DNA from: JBEKCP01 sp050014815
Lineage (GTDB): Bacteria; Planctomycetota; Planctomycetia; Pirellulales; Thermoguttaceae
Direction: 5' to 3'
Assembly: GCA_050014815.1 (NCBI GenBank)
Contig: JBEKCP010000219.1
Coordinates: 1 to 15,851 of the forward strand
DNA: 15,851 nucleotides
Made by a program: the position numbers and the translations under genes. Below are positions 1-5,681 of the stretch, one piece after another. Each line of letters opens with the position of its first letter. Within the stretch, counting starts at the first letter, position 1. Below the pieces are notes generated by a model. That model was given only the letters and a program-made list of their open reading frames with translations. It was not told the DNA's origin and made no database searches.

Positions 1-77
1 CCCAAGGCGTTCATCTTCTCCACCTTGGCGAAGTCCTTTGGGTGGACGAACGGACCTTTCTTCAGCGATCGGCTCAT
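1..77 (-). CDS. rpsS: 30S ribosomal protein S19, N-terminal part
   Basis: The first 25 codons of S19 are present and the gene runs off the left edge of the window. The ATG is at 77-75, and the translation begins MSRSLKKGPFVHPKDFAKVE, the invariant S19 opening. S19 sits in the head of the small subunit next to S13 and contacts the A-site region. The gene follows rplB, as in nearly all bacterial S10 operons, but a 75-base spacer holding a tandem heptamer separates them, where such spacers are usually much shorter. Identification is secure despite the truncation. Confidence 0.95.
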   Translation of the reverse strand, partial: MSRSLKKGPFVHPKDFAKVEKMNAL

Positions 78-87
78 AATGGTGGTC

Positions 88-108
88 AGTTGCCAGTTGT
101 CAGTTGTC
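88..108. repeat. Tandem heptamer AGTTGYC, 3 units
   Basis: Three consecutive 7-base units, one AGTTGCC and two AGTTGTC, lie in the rplB-rpsS spacer. The same heptamer forms a ten-unit array at 7804-7873 in the fusA leader. Two arrays of one heptamer in separate spacers suggest a dispersed repeat family rather than chance. Confidence 0.85.
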
Positions 109-152
109 AGTGCGTGCCCAGCCGCTTGCGGCTTCGCACTCCGCAATTCTTG

Positions 153-1010
153 TTACTTGATCTTCAGTTGCCCGTACCGCCGCGATTTCCGCCGGCGGAC
201 AATGGCCTTGTTCGAGGGTTTCCGCCGTTTGCGGGTCGAGCCGCCCTTGGCCAGCTTGCCGGTGGGGCTGACCGGATGCCGGCCGCCCTTGGTCCGGCCC
301 TCGCCCCCGCCGTGCGGGTGGTCGATGGGGTTCATGGCGGTGCCGCGGACGTGCGGGCGCCGTCCCATCCACCGCTTCCGCCCCGCCTTGCCCAGGACGA
401 CGTTCATGTGGTCGGCGTTGCCCAAGACGCCGATCGTGGCGCGGCAAGTCGCCGGCACCCGCCGGATCTCGCCGCTGGGCAGGTTGATTTGGGCCCAGTT
501 GGCGTCGCGGGCGGCCAGCGTGGCGTGGCTGCCCGCCGAGCGGCAGAGCACCCCGCCGCGGCCCGGCTGCATCTCGATGTTGTGAATGTCCAGGCCCGGC
601 GGGATCTTCGCCAGCGGCAGGCAATTGCCGACCGACGGTGGGGCGTCCTCGCCGCTCTGGATCTGGTCCCCTGCCTTCAAGCCCTCGGGCGCCAAAATGT
701 ATCGTTTTTCGCCGTCGACGTAGTGCAAAAGCGCGATCCGCGCCGTGCGGTTCGGGTCGTACTGGATCGAGTCGACCCGGGCCGGCATGCCGTCCTTGTC
801 GCGGCGGAAGTCGATCAGGCGCAAGTCCCGCTTGTGTCCGCCGCCGCGGAAGCGGCAGGTGGTCTTCCCCTGGTTGTTCCGCCCGCCGGTCCCCCGCTTC
901 GGCCGGAGCAGGCTCTTTTCCGGCTTCGCGCCCGGCGTCAGCTCGGCGAAATCGCTCACGGTCGCCCCGCGACGCCCTGGGGAGGTCGGATTGTATCGGC
1001 GTATACCCAT
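153..1010 (-). CDS. rplB: 50S ribosomal protein L2
   Basis: L2 is 285 residues here, close to the usual 275-280. It binds 23S rRNA, bridges the subunits and is needed for an active peptidyl-transferase centre. The protein starts MGIRRYNPTSPGRRG and contains RGGGHKRDLRLIDFRRDKDG near residues 55-75. The near-invariant MNPIDHPHGGGEGRTKGG stretch near residue 227 includes the histidine implicated in ribosome activity. It ends in the basic tail typical of the family. The start at 1010 lies 32 bases after the rplW stop, and only a weak purine-rich site precedes it. The GC-rich strand produces long shadow frames opposite, which are not genes. Confidence 0.98.
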   Translation of the reverse strand: MGIRRYNPTSPGRRGATVSDFAELTPGAKPEKSLLRPKRGTGGRNNQGKTTCRFRGGGHKRDLRLIDFRRDKDGMPARVDSIQYDPNRTARIALLHYVDGEKRYILAPEGLKAGDQIQSGEDAPPSVGNCLPLAKIPPGLDIHNIEMQPGRGGVLCRSAGSHATLAARDANWAQINLPSGEIRRVPATCRATIGVLGNADHMNVVLGKAGRKRWMGRRPHVRGTAMNPIDHPHGGGEGRTKGGRHPVSPTGKLAKGGSTRKRRKPSNKAIVRRRKSRRYGQLKIK

Positions 1011-1042
1011 GCGCTACTCGCTTTAGAAACCTGGTTGCTCGC

Positions 1043-1354
1043 TTAGAAGAAGTGGATCCGATGTTCCTTGTCGAGCGTGACGATGGCCTTTTTCCAGTTC
1101 TTGGTCACGCCGGTGCGGAAGCGGCTCTTTCGCGGCTTCCCCTTGCGGTTCTGCGTCCGGACGGCGACCACCTTCACCTCGAAGAGTTCTTCGATGGCCC
1201 GCTTGATGTCGTCCTTGCCCGCCATGTGGTTGACCTCGAAGGCGTAGGCGTTGCAGCGGTTCGCCTTGTGCATGCCCTTTTCGGTCACCAGCGGCCGGAG
1301 AATGATCTGGTGCGAGGCCAGGTTCGCGTGTTTTGGGGAGATATCTTGGGCCAT
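1043..1354 (-). CDS. rplW: 50S ribosomal protein L23
   Basis: L23 (103 residues) lies at the peptide exit tunnel and docks trigger factor and SRP. The ATG at 1354 gives MAQDISPKHANLASHQIILR followed by PLVTEKGMHKANRCNAYAFEV, matching the L23 N-terminal strand and the VTEK motif. The C-terminal half has the usual basic RNA-binding stretch (GKPRKSRFRTG) and ends near KKAIVTL, as expected. An upstream frame stays open through rplD and rplC, so a naive call would give a false 599-residue protein. The true start is fixed by homology, by the AGGA 9 bases upstream, and by the rplD stop 14 bases upstream. Confidence 0.97.
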   Translation of the reverse strand: MAQDISPKHANLASHQIILRPLVTEKGMHKANRCNAYAFEVNHMAGKDDIKRAIEELFEVKVVAVRTQNRKGKPRKSRFRTGVTKNWKKAIVTLDKEHRIHFF

Positions 1355-1368
1355 GGGCCGGGTTCCTA

Positions 1369-2070
1369 TCACGTTGGTTCCGCAGGCGACGTAGCCGACG
1401 CGGTCGACGTATTCGCCGCCGGCGACGCAGGCGACGTACTCGTCGCGGTAGACCTGGCGCGGATCGCGTCCAACACGGAGGGGGTCGTCAGCAGCCGTCG
1501 CGGCCGGAGCACGTCCAGCGCGTTGATCTCCGAGGCCGGCAGGACCGAAACGCCCTCGACGTTGCGGAGGCTCTTGTAGACGTTCGAATCGGGACCGGGA
1601 AGGGCTACCAAAAGGCTCACCCCCTGGAGCTTCAATGCCTTCAAGATCCCCGCCATCTCCTTCGTCTTCGGCTGGGCGATGCTGAGCTGGTCGATCAGCG
1701 TCACTTCGTCGTCGGCCAGCCGGCTGGCCAGGGCCATGCGGGTGGCGACGCGGAGGGCCTTCTTCGGCAGCCGGTACGACCAGTCGCGGGGCCGCAGGGC
1801 GTGGATGCGGCCGCCTCCGCGCCGGATGCCGCTCCGCCGGGAGCCGGCCCGCGCGTTCCCCGTCCCCTTCTGCCGGTACATCTTCTTCGTCGTCCCGGAG
1901 GTATCCGATCGGTTCTTCGTCCGAACCGTCCCCAGTCGGAGATTCGTCTGGTACATGACCACGGCGTCGTGCAGCAACTGCTTGCTCACGCGGGGCGCCA
2001 ACTCCACGGGGTCGATCTCGTACGTGCCGACCTCGGCCCCGGAGCGGTCGTAAACGGGCAACGTCGCCAT
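1369..2070 (-). CDS. rplD: 50S ribosomal protein L4 with extra C-terminal tail
   Basis: L4 lines the exit tunnel and in E. coli also represses its own operon. The 233-residue protein starts MATLPVYDRSGAEVGTYEID. It contains the tunnel loop signature MYRQKGTGNARAGSRRSGIRRGGG around residues 65-88 and the RPRDWSYRLPKKA segment. The conserved domain ends near VLDAIRARS at about residue 206. About 27 residues of low-complexity Ser/Thr/Ala/Pro sequence follow and are not part of the standard fold; L4 is usually 200-215 residues. The tail is encoded by short direct repeats. The start lies 48 bases after the rplC stop, with a weak GGAAGAAAG ribosome-binding region. Confidence 0.96.
   Translation of the reverse strand: MATLPVYDRSGAEVGTYEIDPVELAPRVSKQLLHDAVVMYQTNLRLGTVRTKNRSDTSGTTKKMYRQKGTGNARAGSRRSGIRRGGGRIHALRPRDWSYRLPKKALRVATRMALASRLADDEVTLIDQLSIAQPKTKEMAGILKALKLQGVSLLVALPGPDSNVYKSLRNVEGVSVLPASEINALDVLRPRRLLTTPSVLDAIRARSTATSTSPASPAANTSTASATSPAEPT
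1381..1438. repeat. 13-bp direct repeat in the 3' end of rplD
   Basis: CGCAGGCGACGTA occurs perfectly at 1381-1393 and 1426-1438, with further GCGACG and GTCGACGTA variants between and after. The block encodes the low-complexity tail of L4, so the extension looks like repeat expansion rather than an added domain. Confidence 0.75.
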
Positions 2071-2094
2071 AGTATATTTCTTTCTTCCACAAGC

Positions 2095-2110
2095 GCGGGG
2101 CGAGCCCCGC
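2095..2110. repeat. Perfect palindrome in the rplC-rplD spacer
   Basis: GCGGGGC (2095-2101) pairs perfectly with GCCCCGC (2104-2110) around a two-base centre. It fills most of the 48-base rplC-rplD spacer. No T-run follows on the minus strand, so it does not look like an intrinsic terminator. It could be an mRNA-stabilising hairpin or a dispersed palindromic repeat. Confidence 0.7.
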
Positions 2111-2118
2111 CGCTAAAC

Positions 2119-2823
2119 TTATTTCTTCGTTCCCGGCCCAAGCTTGTTGCTCCGGCAAATCACGACGTAACTGCCGTTGGGACCGGGCACCGCGCCGCGG
2201 ACCAGGAGCAAGTTGTTCTCCGCGTCGACGCGGACTACCAGCAGATTGCGGGCCGTCCGCCGCGAATGGCCCATGTGGCCGGCCATCTTGTGGCCCTTGA
2301 AGACGTGGTGCGGATCGGTGTTCATGCCGATCGAGCCGACGTGGCGATGGACCTTCTTCACGCCGTGACTGGCCCGCTGGCCGGCGAAATGATGCCGGAC
2401 CATCGCCCCGGTCGTGCCGTGCCCTTTGGTGGTGCCGACAACATCGACCGCCTTGACGTCGGTCAGCAGGTCGACCTTGAGTTGCTGTCCGACCACCAGC
2501 CCGTCGGCGGGGGTCCGAAACTCGCGAATGAACCGCTTGGGCTCGCAATCGGCCTTGGAAACCGGCTGGGCACCGGCGGCCGAACGCTTCTTCTGACGCT
2601 TGCTGTCCAGGCGTGCGACGTGACCGCGTGTACTGCGGCTGGCCAGACGACGGGGTTTGTCCAGATACCCCAGTTGAACCGCCTCGTAGCCGTCCTGCGC
2701 CACCGTCTTCACTTGGAGCACGTGGCACGGGCCGGCCTGGATCACCGTCACCGGAACGACCTGGCCGGTCGAGTCGAAAACCTGAGTCATCCCGACCTTT
2801 CGGCCGAGTAGTCCAACTGCCAT
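2119..2823 (-). CDS. rplC: 50S ribosomal protein L3
   Basis: L3 (234 residues) nucleates 50S assembly and reaches the peptidyl-transferase centre with its central loop. It opens MAVGLLGRKVGMTQVFDSTG, the classic L3 start. It carries the loop segment VHRHVGSIGMNTDPHHVFKG near residues 151-170 followed by HKMAGHMG, and it ends with the RVDAENNLLLVRGAVPGPNG block. In E. coli the loop reads GSIGQN and that Gln is methylated by PrmB. Here the aligned residue is Met, so this site cannot carry that modification. The start at 2823 has AAAGG about 9 bases upstream. The gap to rpsJ upstream is 200 bases, unusually long for an S10 operon, and is filled with palindromes. Confidence 0.97.
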   Translation of the reverse strand: MAVGLLGRKVGMTQVFDSTGQVVPVTVIQAGPCHVLQVKTVAQDGYEAVQLGYLDKPRRLASRSTRGHVARLDSKRQKKRSAAGAQPVSKADCEPKRFIREFRTPADGLVVGQQLKVDLLTDVKAVDVVGTTKGHGTTGAMVRHHFAGQRASHGVKKVHRHVGSIGMNTDPHHVFKGHKMAGHMGHSRRTARNLLVVRVDAENNLLLVRGAVPGPNGSYVVICRSNKLGPGTKK

Positions 2824-2860
2824 CGTTCTGACCTTTGTTCACGTCGCCTCGCGGGAGCCG

Positions 2861-2894
2861 CCGGCGGGGTACCCGGTACTCCGGGTCCCGCCGG
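2861..2894. repeat. GC-rich hairpin between rpsJ and rplC
   Basis: CCGGCGGG (2861-2868) and ACCCGG (2871-2876) pair with CCGGGT (2881-2886) and CCCGCCGG (2887-2894), giving a 14-bp stem with a two-base bulge and a TACT loop. It lies just upstream of rplC in transcript terms and next to the larger inverted repeat at 2942-3018. Confidence 0.7.
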
Positions 2895-2941
2895 GATTAC
2901 CCGCGATGCTTCCGTTGCATACCTGGTTGTCCAGTTTCCCG

Positions 2942-3018
2942 GGAAAAAGGGGACAGTCCCCATTTGCCGGGACGGCCCGAAGGGTGCTTCGCACAAATGG
3001 GGACTGTCCCCTTTTTCC
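2942..3018. repeat. 25-bp perfect inverted repeat between rpsJ and rplC
   Basis: The 25 bases at 2942-2966 are the exact reverse complement of 2994-3018, separated by 27 bases. Each arm contains its own near-palindrome GGGGACAGTCCCC flanked by an A5 or T5 run, so the transcript could fold as one long hairpin or two small ones. Both arms end in T-runs on one strand or the other, so partial termination in either direction is possible. The element starts 6 bases beyond the rpsJ stop codon. Confidence 0.92.
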
Positions 3019-3023
3019 TCTTA

Positions 3024-3353
3024 TCATTTCCGGCTCGTGGCCTTGATCTTGATGTCCACGCCGGCCGGCAGACTCAGCTTGTTGAGGGCCTCGATCGTCT
3101 TGGCCGTCGCCTGCATGATGTCGATCAGCCGCTTATGGGTGCGGATCTCGAACTGCTGCCGGGCCTTCTTGTCCACGTGGGGGCTGGACAAGACCGTGTA
3201 GCGTTCGATGCGCGTCGGCAGCGGGATCGGCCCGTGGACGATCGAACCGGTCCGCTTTGCCGTATCGACGATCTCCATCGCACTCTGATCCAAAACGGCG
3301 TGATCGTACGCCTCCATGCGAATCCGGATGATCTCGCTACTGTGACCGGCCAC
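3024..3353 (-). CDS. rpsJ: 30S ribosomal protein S10
   Basis: S10 (109 residues) is a small-subunit head protein and the NusE partner of NusB in antitermination. The core reads IRIRMEAYDHAVLDQSAMEI, and the GPIPLPTRIERYTVLSSPHV loop follows. The C-terminal strand reads GVDIKIK. The start is taken as GTG at 3353, because GGAGG lies 6 bases upstream and the protein then begins at the normal S10 position. The in-frame ATG at 3422 would add 23 unrelated residues and lies almost at the predicted transcription start. This is the first gene of the operon; the TGA stop at 3026-3024 is followed closely by the large inverted repeat. Confidence 0.96.
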   Translation of the reverse strand: MAGHSSEIIRIRMEAYDHAVLDQSAMEIVDTAKRTGSIVHGPIPLPTRIERYTVLSSPHVDKKARQQFEIRTHKRLIDIMQATAKTIEALNKLSLPAGVDIKIKATSRK

Positions 3354-3422
3354 GGATGTCCTCCGGGGTTTCCGACTGCCTGGTTGCCAAACAGCACCCA
3401 CCGCGTTGGCGGGAAACCTCAA

Positions 3423-3451
3423 ATCCTACTGCCTCGGCCAACAATCGTCAA
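3423..3451 (-). promoter_or_regulatory. Promoter of the rpsJ operon
   Basis: Read on the minus strand, TTGACG (3451-3446) and TAGGAT (3428-3423) are separated by exactly 17 bases, a strong sigma-70-type arrangement. Transcription would start near 3416, giving a leader of about 63 bases. The 13 bases GGGACCCGTTGAC (3460-3448), which overlap the -35 box, recur at the fusA promoter. Confidence 0.75.
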
Positions 3452-3533
3452 CGGGTCCCCCCGAGATTTTTTGCAACCCGACCCAATCCGCCGAAAATGC
3501 AGGGTTAGTCCGCATGGTTCATGGCCAAACACT

Positions 3534-3590
3534 AGCCCGAAGCGCGAGCGAGGGTAGCTCGGTGCCACCCCCTCGCTTGCGATTCGGGCT
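3534..3590. repeat. Imperfect 21-bp inverted repeat
   Basis: The 21 bases at 3534-3554 (AGCCCGAAGCGCGAG...) pair with 3570-3590 with two mismatches, leaving a 15-base loop. It lies in the non-coding stretch between rpsJ and the toxin-antitoxin pair. The form resembles dispersed planctomycete palindromic repeats, from memory. Short frames across it are artefacts. Confidence 0.75.
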
Positions 3591-3620
3591 GGTGTCGAGC
3601 GTGCCGTCAAGAGTCCGTCC

Positions 3621-3742
3621 GCCTTTGGAGTGCGGCGACCGGGTACCCTCCGGGTGGCCGCTTTCTCGCGTCTTATGGGGTGGGGCATCAGTCCGCGGCC
3701 GTCCCGGCTAAAAAGCGGCGACGAGTCGCCGCACTCCAAGGC
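3621..3742. repeat. Long-range inverted repeat TTGGAGTGCGGCGAC
   Basis: TTGGAGTGCGGCGAC at 3625-3639 is the exact complement of 3725-3739. Flanking GCC/GGC extends the match apart from a single extra T. Just inside the right arm, GCGGCGAC and GTCGCCGC form a second tight palindrome at 3715-3732. The enclosed 85 bases have no convincing gene, so the whole block looks like a compound dispersed repeat. Confidence 0.75.
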
Positions 3743-3815
3743 GTGCCAGGGCATGGCCTTACGCAATGTGCGGAAGACGCGCGGACACTTTAGGGCTGTG
3801 GCCGGGAAAAAGCAC

Positions 3816-3843
3816 TTGACGCAGGTTATGGCGGTGGTATTAT
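3816..3843 (+). promoter_or_regulatory. Promoter of the toxin-antitoxin pair
   Basis: TTGACG (3816-3821) and TATTAT (3838-3843) are 16 bases apart. The palindrome GATATATC (3845-3852) follows at once, where a ribbon-helix-helix antitoxin could bind for autoregulation. The antitoxin start codon lies about 28 bases downstream of the -10 box. Confidence 0.7.
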
Positions 3844-3871
3844 GGATATATCACATGCTCAGGAGCCCCCC

Positions 3872-4120
3872 ATGCACCGCACAACGATCATGCTCCCCCC
3901 CGAGCTCAAGGCTGAGGCCTCCCGCCGCGCCCAGCGGATGGGTGTCTCCCTGGGAGAATTGATCCGCGAGTCCTTGACGGCCTGGCTGGGCAAGCCGGGC
4001 AAATCGAGAACCGAAGACCCCCTCTTCGACGACGACGCGGTGTTCGACGGTCCCGTGCCCGCCGACGGCTCCGCGAATCACGACTACTACCTCTACGGAG
4101 AAGGACGTGATCTACGCTGA
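3872..4120 (+). CDS. vapB: Ribbon-helix-helix antitoxin (VapB-type)
   Basis: This 82-residue protein begins MHRTTIMLPPELKAEASRRA and continues QRMGVSLGELIRESLTAWL. That is one beta strand and two helices of a CopG/RHH DNA-binding domain in residues 1-40. The acidic, flexible second half (EDPLFDDDAVFDGPVPADG) would wrap around and neutralise the toxin. AGGAG at 3861-3865 with 6-base spacing fixes the ATG at 3872; an in-frame ATG at 3842 lies within the promoter and is unlikely. The stop overlaps the toxin start by 14 bases, the usual coupling for such pairs. It probably represses its own promoter. Confidence 0.88.
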   Translation: MHRTTIMLPPELKAEASRRAQRMGVSLGELIRESLTAWLGKPGKSRTEDPLFDDDAVFDGPVPADGSANHDYYLYGEGRDLR

Positions 4121-4508
4121 CACGGGGCCCCTGGTCGCGCGGTTCTTGGCGCGGGACCAGTTCCACGAGCCTGCCCGCGATGCTTGGCGGCGCCTGGCTT
4201 GCTCCTCGGAGCGGTTGCTGACCAGTAACCTCGTGCTCGCCGAAACGGTCAACTTCCTGATCCCGCGGGCCGGGCCGAGATTCGCCGCCGACTGCGGGCG
4301 AAGGCTCCTGGAGTCCCCATCGCTGGAGATCCTCCATGCCGAGCGGGAGGACGAAGCCCAGGCCCTGCTGCTGATGGCGAAGTACGCCGACCAGGCGGTC
4401 AGCTTCACCGACTGCGTTTCCTTCGTGCTGATGCGGAAGCGGCGGGTCCGCCGGGCGCTGACTTTCGACCAGCATTTCGCGGCGGCCGGTTTTCAAATCT
4501 GGCCATAG
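4107..4508 (+). CDS. vapC: PIN-domain toxin (VapC-type ribonuclease)
   Basis: This 133-residue PIN-domain protein is a probable RNase that cleaves tRNA or rRNA when freed from its antitoxin. It opens MIYADTGPLVARF. The expected acidic metal-binding residues are all present: Asp5, Glu46 (in LVLAETVNF), Asp102 (in VSFTDCVSF) and Asp121 (in ALTFDQHF). The start is GTG at 4107, inside the 3' end of the antitoxin gene, with GGAGAAGG just upstream. It is convergent with the Uma2-family gene, ending 33 bases from it. All active-site positions are intact, so it is probably functional. Its exact RNA target cannot be told from sequence. Confidence 0.9.
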   Translation: MIYADTGPLVARFLARDQFHEPARDAWRRLACSSERLLTSNLVLAETVNFLIPRAGPRFAADCGRRLLESPSLEILHAEREDEAQALLLMAKYADQAVSFTDCVSFVLMRKRRVRRALTFDQHFAAAGFQIWP

Positions 4509-4541
4509 AGGACAATCCAACCGCGCAGCCCTCTCCGCTGC

Positions 4542-5228
4542 TCAGGAATTCTGCGTGCCGGGCCAGAGGCAAGATGGCCGCAAGACGCCTTCCGGATGGG
4601 CCAGCGGGCAGACCTCTTCCTCGCCCGAGCAGTTGCGAATGTCCCGATAGCCCTCGGGGCTCGGGTCGCGGTGGACTACGATCCGCCGGTCGACCAAATC
4701 CACCACCCAGTAGTCCCGAATGCCCGCGGCCGCGTAGAGGGCCGACTTTTCGCCAAGGTCCTGATCGAGGCTGCTGCCGGCCACCTCGATCACCAGCAGG
4801 ATGTCCTCCGGTCCGGGCTTACCGCGCGAGTAATCGCGTTTCACGACCCAACTGATGTCCGGTTCGGGAACGCTCTCGCCCTCCCGAAGCCGGATCGCAT
4901 TCTGCACGCGAATGCGAATCTTCGTCCCTCGCGTGCAGTCGTGTCCCCACTCCTCCAACCGATCGACCACCTCGGCGTGCAAATCTCCGATCGGACTCAT
5001 TTGACGGATTTCTCCTCGAATGAATTCCAGACGGCGGCGGCCGTGGCGGCCGAAGACCCCCGCCTCGACCATCCGCTCGTACTCTTCCAACGTCAGTTTG
5101 AGCGGCCTGCCGAACTCGCGGAGCTCCCCGCGGATCAGTTCGATATGCCGCGGCCGCCTCGGATCGAAGATGCCCCTCTCCGCCAGAAACTCATAGTCTT
5201 CGATGGTCCAGCGGGCGACGGTGCTCAT
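4542..5228 (-). CDS. Uma2-family (DUF820) PD-(D/E)XK-like protein
   Basis: This 228-residue protein of the Uma2 family has a restriction-endonuclease-like fold; its cellular role is unknown. Such genes are multiplied in cyanobacteria and planctomycetes. The family core is clear: PEPDISWV near residues 121-128, DILLVIEVAGSS near 142-153 with Asp124 and Glu148 as likely metal ligands, then EKSALYAAAGIRDYWVVDL. The N-terminus holds the entry motif twice, EDYEFLAERGIF...IELIRGELREFG and EEYERMVEAGVF...LEFIRGEIRQMS, an apparent internal duplication. The ATG at 5228 has GGAGAG upstream; the frame is open further but overlaps the antitoxin. It follows that antitoxin by 31 bases and probably shares its transcript. 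Confidence 0.88.
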   Translation of the reverse strand: MSTVARWTIEDYEFLAERGIFDPRRPRHIELIRGELREFGRPLKLTLEEYERMVEAGVFGRHGRRRLEFIRGEIRQMSPIGDLHAEVVDRLEEWGHDCTRGTKIRIRVQNAIRLREGESVPEPDISWVVKRDYSRGKPGPEDILLVIEVAGSSLDQDLGEKSALYAAAGIRDYWVVDLVDRRIVVHRDPSPEGYRDIRNCSGEEEVCPLAHPEGVLRPSCLWPGTQNS

Positions 5229-5259
5229 GGCCTCTCTCCGCCTATCGCGGGCGGGATTG

Positions 5260-5502
5260 TCACGGACGTTCGAACTCCCGAAGCACCTCCTCTGGCAACG
5301 GCGCGTCAAAGCCCTCGGGCACCTGAAACTCGCCTGTGCAAAGCCCGAAAGGGCGGGGTTGCGATGGAGTGCTCACTACGGGTCTGACCTCCGCGACCGG
5401 CTGGTCGCCCTTCATGATGACGACGGTCTCGCCCCGCTGGACACGTTCCAAGAAGCTCAGCAAGTTGCGCTGGACTTCGTCGATGTTGATAGAGATCGCC
5501 AT
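5260..5502 (-). CDS. Phd/YefM-type antitoxin
   Basis: This 80-residue protein has the Phd/YefM antitoxin layout. It opens MAISINIDEVQRNLLSFLER, continues VQRGETVVIMKGDQPVAEVRP, and ends in the FDAPLPEEVLREFE tail that typically threads into a PIN toxin. The ATG at 5502 matches the family start; an in-frame ATG at 5523 is possible and would add seven residues. No PIN or RelE toxin follows; the next gene, 31 bases on, is the Uma2-family gene. The toxin may have been lost or replaced, or the Uma2 protein may be its partner. The VapC at 4107 already has its own RHH antitoxin and lies on the other strand. Confidence 0.85.
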   Translation of the reverse strand: MAISINIDEVQRNLLSFLERVQRGETVVIMKGDQPVAEVRPVVSTPSQPRPFGLCTGEFQVPEGFDAPLPEEVLREFERP

Positions 5503-5544
5503 CGTACAGTCGCCTTTCTGCATGCGCCTCACCGCCACCATCCT

Positions 5545-5573
5545 ATCCTACGCCGATTCTGAGCGGTTTGCAA
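5545..5573 (-). promoter_or_regulatory. Promoter of the Phd-Uma2 gene pair
   Basis: On the minus strand TTGCAA (5573-5568) and TAGGAT (5550-5545) are 17 bases apart. The -10 hexamer is identical to that of the rpsJ promoter. The expected start near 5538 leaves a leader of about 36 bases to the ATG at 5502. The promoter implies that the pair is transcribed independently of fusA. Confidence 0.65.
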
Positions 5574-5577
5574 GAAC

Positions 5578-5641
5578 GGCGGCACGGACGACAGGGGCAT
5601 CGTCCCCGCCGCCCAGTACTCGGTACTGAGTACGCAGTACC
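5578..5641. repeat. Palindromes and GTAC-rich repeat downstream of fusA
   Basis: GGCGGC (5578-5583) pairs with GCCGCC (5608-5613), and inside it GGACGA (5586-5591) pairs with TCGTCC (5600-5605). A series of AGTAC/GTACT units follows at 5614-5641. No T-run follows the stem on the minus strand, so it is at best a weak terminator for fusA. Confidence 0.55.
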
Positions 5642-5681
5642 ACCTACGTATCACCCTCACCCTCGCCGCCGAACGGTGCGT

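Noticed and set aside
1043..2842. A 599-residue open frame across rplW, rplD and rplC
   Set aside because: Only its last 103 residues (L23) are real; the rest is an out-of-frame shadow of L3 and L4 caused by high GC.
2994..3018. Simple rho-independent terminator after rpsJ
   Set aside because: The structure is symmetric with T-runs inside the arms, and essential co-operon genes follow; kept as an inverted repeat with possible partial termination.
3406..3766. Short frames on both strands upstream of the toxin-antitoxin pair
   Set aside because: They run through inverted repeats and the rpsJ promoter and have no ribosome-binding site or motif.
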